From positions 112,256 through 176,255 of the forward strand of contig QANZ01029088.1 in assembly GCA_003254925.1 (NCBI GenBank): DNA of 64,000 bases, written 5' to 3'. The notes below the pieces were generated by a model. That model ran no database searches. It worked only from the letters and a program-made list of their open reading frames with translations, and was not told where the DNA came from. Shown one piece after another: positions 23,892-35,300 of the stretch (position 1 is the first letter of the stretch; each line of letters opens with the position of its first letter). This DNA comes from Chamaecrista fasciculata. Lineage: Eukaryota; Streptophyta; Magnoliopsida; Fabales; Fabaceae. Made by a program: the position numbers and the translations under genes.

Positions 23892-24080
23892 ATATATCTT
23901 ATATTATATGGCTTCACTCCTTTCTGGTCGTCCATGTTTAAAATTATAGCCTATGAAATTAAAAATAAGAGAAAATTTACTATTTGGTCTCTCTTTCTTT
24001 ACTAAGTTAACAATTTAGTCCCTTATTTATTCTACATAACGGGCACACAAAGCCCCTAGTATATTTATATGACTAATGCT
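23892..24080. repeat. dispersed repeat, copy 1 (partner at 39896-40105)
   Basis: Shares about 190-210 bp with 39896-40105 in the same orientation, starting with ATATCTTATATTATATGGCT and including GTTAACAATTTAGTCCCT. The copies are diverged, with small gaps. No coding content; a non-autonomous element or an old local duplication. Confidence 0.55.
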
Positions 24081-25880
24081 TGGCACTGCATAAAGACAGT
24101 TACGTTACGTGCATTCATTAAACTTGTACAACTTTTTTCTTGGCTGGTATGATATGGGTGTGGAATAAAGAGAAATATTTTACTTCCAAAGAAATATATT
24201 TTCTTGTAGTACATAGTATTAAACTAATCTCCTCACATTTTCTTGGAATTTCATTTAATTATATTAGTGTATTAGAGCTAGACATATATATAGGTGATAT
24301 ATAGGCAAGGTGATTAGGTGTGAGTTAATTTGTATGATGCAAGCACTAGGAAATAATTTCTCCTCCGTAGAAGCATGAATATAATACCAATCCATATATA
24401 AGTATATATAACTTAACAAATAATTAACGAAATCCTACAAATTAATTAAATGGTATGTGGTCTTAATCTTGGGCCATGTAGCTAATTGTAAGCCGCTAAT
24501 GTCAATATGCATATATATATATATACATATTTATACATCGTAGACTTTTTTTGATTTTGTTTTGGGTGATTAAATCATTAACTTTTGTGTTGATGGTACT
24601 TCAATTTGTCTTCTTGTAACACAAGTGCAGTCATCTATATCCAAATTGACTCTCTGTCATGGGTTAGTGTAAGATAGAAAATTCAGTATGCAAATGTTGA
24701 CGTGGTATAATTAATTATAGTCATTAATATAATTTAATGCTGAAAAATAATAAAAAAATAATAAATTTTTTAATCAATCACAACTATATAGGGAATCACA
24801 CCACTACTTACATACAACTAACTCTTTCACGTGTCATTATTTTATTGGCTCATGGTCTATTATATCCCAAGTAAAGAATCATATCAAACTTTACATTATA
24901 TATTTACCCTCGTCTTTTTTATCATATTCAACTGTAGATAGTACGTATATATTACATAAGCAGTATTCCTAACGGAGCCACGTGGATTCTGGAAATTTCC
25001 AATGAGTTCTGAAGCGTACGTTTTGGTCAATTAATCAGAGATTTGAATGGTACGTTTACGTACGTAACATGGGATAGGGATAATTAATAATGACCTCATA
25101 AATCCACGTACAGTTTTAAATGTTTGGAAAACACTTTCAGATATAAATTCGAATGCGCATAAATTAAGGTACGGGTGGGTCATATATCTGCTAGTTTTAT
25201 TGACTTTTTTGTTTTAGTTGTTCGGAATTTAAGGCTTCATCATTATTTTGGTATGAAACCATATATTAGGACACAATGTTAGATATGCGCTAACTAATGA
25301 CTAATCTGATTTGAGTTAGAAAGGACCAATTATTTCACGTGATTATTGCATTCCTAGCTAGTTAAATCTCTAACCACAGATTAAGTTATTAAAACTTCCT
25401 GTATACCCGCTAATCTAGTGACCACTTAATCAACTGAATCAATATATTGAACCTTAATTAGCTTCTTATGTACGTGTTCAGATTGAGGAGCATTTAGTTT
25501 GCACATGTGTTCATGTGTTGTCTATCTGCTGCTGGAATGAACAGAATTAAAGACAAGGAAGAAAATTTTGGAGTTGATCACTTGTTCATCTGTACATTCT
25601 TCTAAACTCAAGTTTCAACAAAGATGAAAAAAAATGTGCAATATAAATAATGTGAGACCCAGTAAAAGTAGATAGATATATAGGATATGAGATCCTTTTA
25701 ATTAATAACATGTACGTAATAAGTAATAACGCTAGGTGTGCCACCAATATTAATAGTGAAACCTGATATCCTCACCGTACCTATATATGGTAGAGCAAGT
25801 CTAAACGGCACGTGAAAGAGAAATTATATCAGAATATCAATTAATCTCGTAGCAGAATGAGCCCAATGTGTCATATTAGA

Positions 25881-25937
25881 AGGCCCCCTTCTTGGATTTT
25901 TTTTTTGGGGTCAAAAGACAAGAGCCCCCTTCCGGGA
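25881..25937. repeat. oligo(T) micro-insertion with imperfect direct repeat
   Basis: AGGCCCCCTTCTTGGA (25881-25896) and GAGCCCCCTTCCGGGA (25922-25937) flank a T run plus GGGGTCAAAAGACAA. The repeat is about 75-80% identical, so this example is weaker than the others. Confidence 0.35.
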
Positions 25938-26421
25938 TGAAAGATTTATGTTTGCTATTCTAAACAACATATATCAATAATATATATGAGAGCCACATTC
26001 ATACAAGGATGCAGCTTGGCAAAATAATTGGGTAGCACTTAATTGATTGATAATGAAATGCTTGCTCTTGAACAAAATAAAACTAGGGAGTCCATGCCTT
26101 TACCTTATGGTAAAAAGGCCATTGGTTCGAAATGAGTTTATTTAAAGTGAAATTCAAGCCTGATTGATATGTGAATAGGTGCAAAGCTTGAATATCTTTA
26201 AGGGTAGGTTTAGTAATTACGAGAGAAAAAAGAGGAGAAGGGAAGGTTAACTTTTTACATGTTCTAACTCCATTTATTTGGATGTTGGGGACTCCTTCAT
26301 GATATCTTAATTTAAAGTTTTTAGAATTGGTAAAATGAGAGAAGAACGAAGAATTAGAAGTTAATTATCTTTATCATTTTCTTTTCAAATTTACCATTTC
26401 TCAATCTAAATTTATCCTTAG

Positions 26422-26913
26422 TGATAGAGTATAGCCCAATGGGCCTACTTTACGACCCATAAGCCCAACGAGCAGGATAACCTCCTGAAGTCCAGGTAGG
26501 AGAGCCCTGCCCATAAACCCCAAGAACCAGCCAAAAGCTTGTGGAGCCGAACGGATGCACACCAATAGGGGGGACCACGAAGTAGTGGAGGTGCACGAAC
26601 CTGTCGGTGGTCCCCTCCCTACATAACCAACCTACAAGCAATGATGACTTAGGCAACAGGTCTAGGCAGGACGCTCCAAGCCAAGCCCTATAAGTAGAAG
26701 ATCTGCATGTAAGTTAACAAACTAATGCACTGATATACTGTTACTCTGTCTAAATACTGACTTGGGCTTCGGAGGCTTTTCTGGGAACTAAAACCCCCAT
26801 TTGAGTTACTTGTGCAGGGAGCTCGAGACGATAGTCAGGAGCAGAGGCAGAATATCATCACTAAGGGATACAACTAATTAGAAGCGAAGAGTGAACTACG
26901 TAATTTCACACAT
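26422..26913. mobile_element. fossil LTR-like fragment, probably Ty3/gypsy
   Basis: A distinctly less AT-rich block with the look of a plant gypsy LTR: a TATAAGTAG promoter-like motif near 26690, then ACTGACTTGGGCTTCGGAGG followed by a run of C. No internal coding region of the same element lies beside it, so it is probably a solo LTR or fragment. The ends are approximate and the element is broken and old. Confidence 0.4.
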
Positions 26914-27009
26914 TACCGATGGCCAAGCTTGTCTGTAATTATTCTATTATCTTTGACAATAGTTTACTGTTGGACTATTCATCCACTAGATATAAACAAT
27001 ATTCTTTTG

Positions 27010-27600
27010 TATGAATTCTTAGATGAAGAAGTGTATATGTACTACCAAAAGGCTTTATAGGTGCCAAGAAGGGTGAGATTTGCAAGTTGAGAATGTGCCA
27101 GTATGAGCTTAAGCAGGTCAATTAGGAGTTTTTAATTTACATGAAGCTTTTACCATAAAATACTTGAGAATTGTTAACTATTATTTAGGTGTGGAAGTAA
27201 CCATTTGCCTGATGGCTTGTTTATTTCTCAAAAGAAATATGTTAAGGATATTGTGTCAGATTTTAGTTTATCTACTATAAAAGAAGTGCAGGAACCAATG
27301 AGTAAGGGATATTGTGTTAGATATTATTGTATCACACCCTGTGAACTAGGGATTTCTTAGATTTTCACAGATTTTGGTTTCATTATTCCGACACCAATCC
27401 CACTTCTCTGTGACAATCAATCTGCCCTACATGGTAAGTCCTAATGTTTATTGCCGCATGCTTCATGATAAGTTCAAGGAAGCCTTCATTCAATTGCCCA
27501 CTTAGATTCCCACACTTCATCAAAATGCAGATGTGTTTGCAAACGCTTTAGCTTTCCCAATGTTCTCCAAGAAAGATGTGATTCTATACAAAAATTAGAT
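27010..27600 (+). mobile_element. fossil copia-like pol remnant
   Basis: Short recognisable pieces of the late reverse-transcriptase and RNase H part of a Ty1/copia polyprotein, in the usual order. No long open frame and no LTRs were found. The element is heavily broken, with several disruptions, and looks old. It is unrelated in family to the LTR-like fragment just upstream. Confidence 0.6.
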
Positions 27601-28534
27601 GACGAACAATCATGCTTTAATCTAATAGAAGATGAACAATAATGAGATTGAAAAATCTAAAAAAAAAAAAAACAATTCTAAACAAAAATTAGAAGATGAT
27701 CGTTCTATTAAAAGTACAATGCATTTCTGTAAATATAGGCACGAAGAAACTCTCAAAAGTTCTAAGAATTGAAACAGAGGAGAAGTTATCAAAATTTTAA
27801 AACAATAAAATTTGGAAACAATTGAACAAGCCTCATGAAAAAAAATGTTAAGAGCCTTGATAAGCCTATCACCAGATTAGAGGCAAGGGTAAAAAATCAA
27901 AAGGCAAACTAATCTACCTCACCAGCATTGGGATATTTCATTTTTGTTTCATTACTTCTTTTCATCTTGTGCAGAGTCATTGGCGAACCAAGTAAATATA
28001 TTCCTTACTCAATCTTGTATAGTTTATCAGCATTTTTTCCCCTAGAGTTTATCAACATGTTATTCTTTATTGATAATCTTTAAATTAGGGAACCCAACTC
28101 TAAACAATGATGCTGGAAAGTATTCAACGATGTAAATCCTCATATTCCGTAGGTGGACATTATTGCACATGCACCTGATTAAAGTCTTGTGTCTATTAAT
28201 TGATGCTTAGGATTGAAGAAGAACCAATAGAGAGCGGTGCTTAAATTAATTGATCAGCAGAATGATTAATGAAGGAGAATATTAGTTAAAAAAAAATGCA
28301 ATATTTAGAGGTTGGACAAACTCATCATAAGAGTCGTAAAAGAACAAAAGGTGGAAGATTGTGGGAAATAAAAGCTTGCCACTGAAATAATTGCAGCAAG
28401 TTAGTTAAAAGACATACACGAATAGGGGAATGTATAGGAAAGATGATCTATACAGGGGAAAAAAAAAACAAGATCGACATTAACAACCCTATATATTTAT
28501 AGCCTAGTGATTTGGATATGTATGACGTATATAA

Positions 28535-29920
28535 TCATATATCCTCCTGCTGCTGACTTCCTTGGCATTCCCAGACTATATCCTTGAGAGAAGGCTTTAA
28601 GTTTTGGTCCCTAAACGCCATGTACTCAAACGTATCTCCTGCCGTTTTCTTGACCTCAACAATCCGAAACGACGATGTTACCTCAAAAATCTCTGCATCT
28701 ATCCCAAGCTGTCCTTTCCTCCCTGATTTGCTCCCCTGTAATTTCACCGTTCCGTTTTCCTTCATCACCTTGAATTTGCTATCCATCTGCGCTATCTCCT
28801 CAAGCTTCGACACTATCGTCGACGCTTCCTTCGTCGTCGTGAACCTATACTGCTGTCGTGGAATCTCGTTTTTCTCAAACAGGGGAGACAAATCGAACCC
28901 TGAAGATAGCGATATTATGTCAAATGCATTGAAACTTGAAACCTTCATCGGGTTTTGGGTTATTTCTCCTGATTTCGACCCATCATCTGATTCTGACACC
29001 AAACTCGATGAATCATCGAACGCCGATTCGATCATCTTATTTGGGGATGATGATGCTAATGGTAATGGTGTTGTCGCCAGGTGCTGATTGATCCTACTGT
29101 TATAATTATACCCCTTTCTGAACCAATGTCTTTCCATGATTTGTGAAATCGTGATTCTTGTTCTCGGATTGGGATCGAGTATTCTCGACAGAAGCTTTCT
29201 CGCCTCCGGCGGGAACCACGGTGGGCACTTGAACTCTGCTCTGCTGATTTTCCGATACATCTCGATTAAATTCTTGTCCTGAAATGGAAGAAATCCGGCG
29301 AGGAGGACGAAGAGGATGACCCCACAAGACCAAATGTCGGCTTTTGCGCCGTCGTAGCCTTTCTTGTTGATCACCTCCGGTGCCACGTAAGCAGGGGTAC
29401 CGCACATGGTATGAAGCAACCCGTCGGTTCTCCTTGACTCTCCCAAAGCGCTGAGGCCAAAGTCGGAAACTTTAAGGTCGCCGTTCTCGTCCAGGAGGAG
29501 ATTCTCCGGTTTCAGGTCACGGTGGTAGACGCCGCGGCTGTGACAAAAGTCCACGGCGGCGATGAGTTGCTGGAAGTATTTCCTTGCGAGGTCTTCTTTG
29601 AGTTTGCCTTTGGAGACCTTAGCGAAGAGCTCGCCGCCGCGGACGAATTCCATGGCGAAGTAGATTTTGCCTTTAGAAGCCATGACCTCGTAGAGCTGGA
29701 CGATGTTGGGGTGACGAACGAGGCTCATGACGGAGATTTCACGCTTGATCTGATCGATGAGGCCGACACGGAGGATCTTCTCTTTGTCGATCACTTTGAC
29801 GGCGACGTGTTGTCCGGTGATGAGGTTTCTGGCGTGGTACACTTTGGCGAAAGTGCCTTTCCCAAGCAAACGCCCAAGCTCATATTTTTTCTGCAGAATC
29901 TTCCCTCCTTGGCTCTCCAT
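28535..29920 (-). CDS. CIPK20: CBL-interacting protein kinase, CIPK20 type (SnRK3)
   Basis: Intronless kinase of 461 aa, expected to act downstream of calcium-binding CBL proteins. Glycine loop [10 protein letters not shown] (19-28), catalytic Lys42 in [13 protein letters not shown] 133-135, DFG 153-155 and [10 protein letters not shown] are all intact. The NAF motif begins at Asn331 ([19 protein letters not shown]). The C-terminal PPI-like part has GDTFEYMAF and ends [14 protein letters not shown]. Segments such as [33 protein letters not shown] and [15 protein letters not shown] match Arabidopsis CIPK20 better than other CIPKs I recall. A Ser-rich spacer (285-325) separates kinase and NAF parts. 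The ATG at 29920 is the first in frame. It and the CIPK12-like gene converge on the Mutator-like element from either side; in Arabidopsis CIPK19 and CIPK20 are direct neighbours. Confidence 0.92.
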   Translation of the reverse strand: MESQGGKILQKKYELGRLLGKGTFAKVYHARNLITGQHVAVKVIDKEKILRVGLIDQIKREISVMSLVRHPNIVQLYEVMASKGKIYFAMEFVRGGELFAKVSKGKLKEDLARKYFQQLIAAVDFCHSRGVYHRDLKPENLLLDENGDLKVSDFGLSALGESRRTDGLLHTMCGTPAYVAPEVINKKGYDGAKADIWSCGVILFVLLAGFLPFQDKNLIEMYRKISRAEFKCPPWFPPEARKLLSRILDPNPRTRITISQIMERHWFRKGYNYNSRINQHLATTPLPLASSSPNKMIESAFDDSSSLVSESDDGSKSGEITQNPMKVSSFNAFDIISLSSGFDLSPLFEKNEIPRQQYRFTTTKEASTIVSKLEEIAQMDSKFKVMKENGTVKLQGSKSGRKGQLGIDAEIFEVTSSFRIVEVKKTAGDTFEYMAFRDQNLKPSLKDIVWECQGSQQQEDI

Positions 29921-30987
29921 TGTTATTCTTAATCAATGACTTCCTTCCTGCTCTCTCTGTTTTTGCTCTGTTTTTCTCTGTTTTTGAAAAAGTAGGATGA
30001 GAAGCCAATAATGAAGAAATTAGCTTCTGGGTGTGGATATTGATGGAGGGGTAGTGATGTAGCAGAAGAAGCGAATAGGAGGGAAGTTGTATTCATTTTC
30101 AACCACATACCCATTGCAGGATCAAAGGGTTAGGTTGGGAATTTCTGTTTCCACAAGGCAGCCATTTTGTGGTTTCTATTCTCTCTCTACCCTCACTTTA
30201 TTTCTAGTTAAAACATCAATAAAAAAAAAAAAAAAACAAAACTTATGTCTAAACATGGTCAACACCAAATTAAGACATTTCCTACAAATTAAATTTACAT
30301 CTGTACTTTTATCTGATCTTGATTAATTACTCTCCCCTTAAATCATTCTTCTAATCATAGTAAATAATTAGTTGGAGGCTACTTAGGTTAATTATATTCT
30401 TCCTTAATGAAGTAATGCCATCGTTGATGACATTTAATAATAGCCACTCTAATAATTGTATCATCAGTTTATCACTAGTCGATCTCAGCGCTTGTGATCG
30501 AGGATGCATGATTCATCGAACTGCATTTATATGTGCCACCTGATATGGATATTCTTCAAGTAGCTAGCTAGAGAAAATGACAGCATGAAGATGAGTACAT
30601 ACCTACAGTAATAAATGATATGATGGGGGAGGGCAAAGTTCTTACAAAGATAACCATTTAACTGAATTTTGCATTACAGATTTACAGTAGGTACTCTTAA
30701 CTCCACACATAATGACAAGTTGATCTCAAGTTATATATATATATATATAATCAAATAATGTAGCCAAATGACTTGATGCTTTTGTGAAATATAATCTGGT
30801 GAGATAATTAGGAAGCAGCGTCCTGTCCACCAATAGCGTCAAGACAGGCCGTTAGATATGAATAGGCCATGTGGATGGAAATATATCCGATCCCTTGCGT
30901 AGTATTGGCACCCCACATGGAAGGTCATGGTCACAAAGACACAAAGTATAATGTTACATGCAATATTATAATTTGAATAGATCAGTG

Positions 30988-31025
30988 AATCATATCAATT
31001 TTTTTTTAACAAAATCATATCAATT
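30988..31025. repeat. oligo(T) micro-insertion flanked by a 13-bp direct repeat
   Basis: AATCATATCAATT at 30988-31000 and 31013-31025 surrounds TTTTTTTAACAA. Confidence 0.5.
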
Positions 31026-31202
31026 CTATATATTGTGTATGTATGTATTTAAAAAATATTGTAAGGAAGAGTTGAGTGGGGTCCTAGATATATAGACATA
31101 TTGTTGAGTGACCTAATCTCGAGGGAATGGTTGAAATGTGTTTTGTGAGGATAATTGTCGTCTCATAAGGTTGATGGGAACCATCTTTAATACTCTTTTA
31201 TG

Positions 31203-31270
31203 GAATGCTGAATTCCCCAATTAGGAACTGGAATCNGGAATGTTGAATTCCCCAATTAGGAACTGGAATC
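31203..31270. other. 33-base segment repeated on both sides of a single N (probable assembly join)
   Basis: GAATGCTGAATTCCCCAATT plus AGGAACTGGAATC ends at the N (31236). Just after it the same 33 bases recur with one change. A single N between two near-identical segments is typical of a join where overlapping contig ends were not merged. Confidence 0.65.
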
Positions 31271-32343
31271 ATTATTAACACTGATACACAATACGTACGT
31301 ACATACAGTTTGGTATACATAACTCATTGGCATCTTAGCAACAAGTCAATTTAGTTAGTGGAATCCATCTTTATAAGAACTGAGAAGGATTATTATTGTG
31401 ATTCATGATTGGTACCTGCGACCTCTCTGTTTTATTTTATTTTATTTATTATTATTTTTATGTTTATATAATTATATGGGCCTCTATAATAGTGTTAAAA
31501 GTACTGATGAAAGAAATAATAAAACATAAAATTAAGTGTTTTAGATATAATTGTGAGAAAAAATAAAAATATAATTTCATGAACTAAACAAACAATAAAC
31601 ATCATACCACCACTTTTTTGTATTGGCTATTCTTTAACCTATCAGTCTCAAAGGAGAACTATATATTTTTTCACCCAAAGTCAATAGCAGACGCTTTTGA
31701 GAGCAGAGGTGGAACGGAACGTTACAAGTTTATAATTATATGTAAGAGAATAGATTCTAGATTGTTGGCTTTAATGTGAATATATGACAACTAATTAACG
31801 AAACGTTACTAAACAGTAACTTATGTGTGTGTATATATATTTTAAGGTTATATACTTATCTATATAAATGAGGATGAGGATAATATTCAAAGTGATGGAT
31901 GTTGATTCTTGAATTAAATCCTCTGTTAACAAATAACAGAACTTCCTAATTAGTCATTCTCAATTCAGCTGTATCAGTTGTTAATTGCTAGGTTAATACT
32001 GAGAAAGCAAATACTAGCTAGTGACATTCACAGGCCTAACGAAAAGTTGCATGTAATAAGTAAGATCTTTACATCCCAATCTCAATTAAATGACCAAAAA
32101 AATTTATATTTTACACCACCCCGCTTTCAAAGCAGCATAACACACCTTCTTCATAAGGGACATGAATAGCTATGTTATGAGTCATGAGGATTTACAAAAG
32201 AACAAAGACAATGAAGGAAGAAACGAATATTGGTAGCGAATCTCATTCATCATATGCCACAAACAAACAGTGGAAGAATGAATGGATTGAAAGTACTGTT
32301 GGTTGGCATTATATTTGATCACCTCAGCTTGCTAATTAATTAA

Positions 32344-35300
32344 TTAAGTTGCCTCCTCTGACAAGATCTCCAGTTCAGCCCACCACAGTGGAGAAAGTCT
32401 TGGGAATGCTTGCTCAGGTGATATTCCAAGAGTGTCCCTCAATTTCGAAGTCACCTCCTTCATCGATGGTCTCAAACTTGGATTAGGCTGCACGCATTCT
32501 TGAATCACCTCACAGATCACATCAAGCTCTTTGTCTTTGAATGACTCAAGCGAGGGATCGATCATGTAGCTGATGCTTCGCTTACCATTTGAGAATTCAG
32601 AGGCCTACCAACAAGTTGATCATCACGTACAATATATGTTAAGTAACACATTCACAAACCACAAATTAAATTGTATGTTTGATCATCATTTGAAACTTAC
32701 CAAGGTCGCAAGTTGGCTTTGTTCCTCACAGTCAGGCAGTTTCCCAGATATAATTTCAAATAATAATTTTCCAAAGTGATAGACGTTTGTGTCAGGGTCA
32801 GCGCTCGGTGGCAATTCAGAACCCTTTGAACTTGATTTCTCTTCGGATGAAGTGCTAAAAGCCACTTCTAGAATCTGATAGAACAATAGTATCGAAAAAA
32901 AAAAATACAATTTTAACTGGTGGCCAAGATATAATGAAAGTGATAAGAGAGAGAGAGAGCATGGAGAGTATACCTTAGCAGCAAAATCATCTGTTAATAC
33001 GATTGAATCTGAAGTAAGGTTGGTATGAGCTACAGGTGGATTCAGATCATGGTGCATATACCGAAGACAATAGGCCACCCCCATAATAGCTCTCAACCTT
33101 GCATTCCAATCAAGAGGTTCAACTCCTTCAACTGATTTTATTTTATTTTTTTATTTTTTGGGTAGAGGAAAAAAAATTGAAAAAAAAAGGAACTCAGTCA
33201 TTTAGTAACAAAAACATAAATATAAACTCAGACTTGCTCTAAGCAAATGTACCATGCAAATGTTCAAATATGGTTCCATTGGGAGCATACTCAAACACCA
33301 TCATCCTAGTGAATGGCTCTTCTTCCTCACAGTAGCCAATAAGATTGACAAAGTTCTTATGGTTTACACGAGACAAAGTATCAATCTGCAGCATACAAGA
33401 GAGGAAATTTGCAATGGAGGAGTTTGAGACCCGATAGTCATGTTCTCAATTAAATTAGGACTAACGATTGAATCTTCATTTTCATTGAATTTAGAAGCAA
33501 CAAACCTTTTTCCGATAGGCTATCTCCATGTTCTTTGACCAGTCTTGGGCAGAGGCAATAACAGTTGATACAACAGCTATCTCGACTCCACTGGATAGTG
33601 TTCCCTTGTATATGATGCTACACTCCTTGCTTACTATGATATTGCTGAAATCCTCACAGGCTACCTCCAGCTCTGATCGATTTAACTTAGGGACCCCTGC
33701 ATATGATATCAAAAAATGACATAGTTGTCACCGTAATAAGTTAACAGTGATTTCTAACACCAAGGGATGTCAACATTAAATTAATTTGAAGCCATTGACT
33801 GAGGTAATAAATACAATAGGAGCTCGGAGACTCCGGACAGCATATTGCATAATGAGCATAACTCCATTCATTATGTTTGACTGACCATAAAAAGATGAAA
33901 GCTACTGCTAAATATGTAGCTATTCAGATTGACAAACTGATGGGATGGTTTAATTTTTATAAGTGAGACTGTATACATATGTTAGAGATTCTGTATACAC
34001 GATGCTCTTTGCAATAAATTATCAGTAGAGATCAAGGACGTGTATAGGAGTAGTGTAAAACTTGATGCACGTATAGCAATAGATAGTTCTTTGTTTATCA
34101 ATAATTATTCTACAGTTTAGTTTGGCCAAGTTTATAGGAATGTCAATTCCCATGATGAGGGACAGTCATGATGGTACTTCCATTGCGGCGAGCATTCAAT
34201 TGCAACTTCAGCTTAACTACATGTTGTCTGAAGCTCATTGTAATAAATAGTAGCATTTATTCACTGATAAGAAAATTACCTGTTATAAAAGCTTTCTGTA
34301 ACTGCCCACTTAATCCTGTCTTCCACGGCCTAATCGCTTTCACTGCTCGTTTATTCCACAGGCAAAATATGATAACAAAAATACTGACCAACAAAAGCAC
34401 ACCTAACATAATAACTATGTACTTCCAAACATTCCCACTTCTGGTCCCAGAAGCACCATCCTTGGTTGAAGGTCCTTCATTTGTTTCATTTCCACTAGAA
34501 CCAAGAGAAGGCAGTGATGCAGGTGACTGATTTTTATTCTTATTGGGATTTGACACCGCTGGGAAAGATCCACTACTCAGGGTACTTGGAAGACTAATGA
34601 TCTGTTGGGTAGGTCCGGCACTAACAGGTGCAGCAGCGAGGTTACTACTGGACTGATCAAGTAATTTACGACGTTCAAAATTCACAAGTACATTCTGAGT
34701 AATCCCTGACTCAGCTGAACATGATGCAAGGAATAATTATATCGTCAATCAGAATCATAAATTGCAGTCTCTCTATCGACCAAAGTTTAAAAGGGAATAT
34801 CCACTCACCAGGCAGATTGTCAAAGCAATTCTCTTCATAGTCACCGGACTTTTGAAGCTTGAACCTTGAAAGTAGAGCAAATAATTTTCGTTAAGTAAAG
34901 CAAAATGAAAGACCAAATAATATATATATATATATATTGAGATTAAGATGGGGCAAAAGCTGTCTACACACAATGGTAGGGCCAAGGCATTGATGTATTT
35001 TGTAATTGCTCCTTTAATTGGAATGATCCATTGTTTGAAATTGCTCTGCCACACACTGCCATTAGAATGCATTATAAGCTCAGAAAAATGAAAATTCAAA
35101 GCCATTGTGTACACTAGGTGAATCATAGAAGGGAAAACTAATAGGTTGTAAGCATATATTTGCGTAGATGAATCTGAATAACAGTATAGCCATGTCTCAG
35201 ACTCTCAGCTATCAACTTGCAACTCCATATCAGAGTAAATAAAATTAATGATCCTAGTTCAGGCTGTTATGCAAAGAAAGTGGCAGCATGTTATGCCCCT

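Larger units (their letters stand above)
20693..28534. other. intergenic region between the Mutator-like element and CIPK20-like gene
   Basis: 7.8 kb, mostly AT-rich, without a credible host gene. It contains two oligo(T) micro-insertions (near 21152 and 25897), a SINE (21217-21418), a foldback element (21565-21933), a repeat shared with 39.9 kb (23892-24080), a single N at 23756, a G-box core CACGTG at 24979-24984, an LTR fossil (26422-26913) and a copia-like fossil (27010-27600). The rest shows no recognisable feature. Confidence 0.55.
29921..32343. other. intergenic region, CIPK20-like promoter and RLK 3' side
   Basis: 2.4 kb. The part next to 29920 is the CIPK20-like leader and promoter. 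Then follow AT-rich DNA, an A run near 30220, a (TA)n run near 30740, an oligo(T) micro-insertion (30988-31025) and a duplicated 33-base segment around a single N (31203-31270). No coding sequence is recognised; in particular, nothing resembling a DOG1-family gene. Confidence 0.55.

Noticed and set aside
26095-26150. tRNA- or SINE-like A-box and B-box (TGGTAAAAAGG, GGTTCGAAAT)
   Set aside because: The spacing between the two motifs is too short for a tRNA or SINE head, and no tail or target duplication was found.
26450-26656. Open frame inside the LTR-like fragment
   Set aside because: Lies in non-coding LTR-type sequence and has no known motif.
28584-29939. Long open frames opposite the CIPK20-like gene
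   Set aside because: Antisense shadows of the intronless kinase gene.
29921-32343. Search for a DOG1-like coding region in the expected syntenic slot
   Set aside because: No frame with recognisable content; only AT-rich DNA, short frames and an assembly join.
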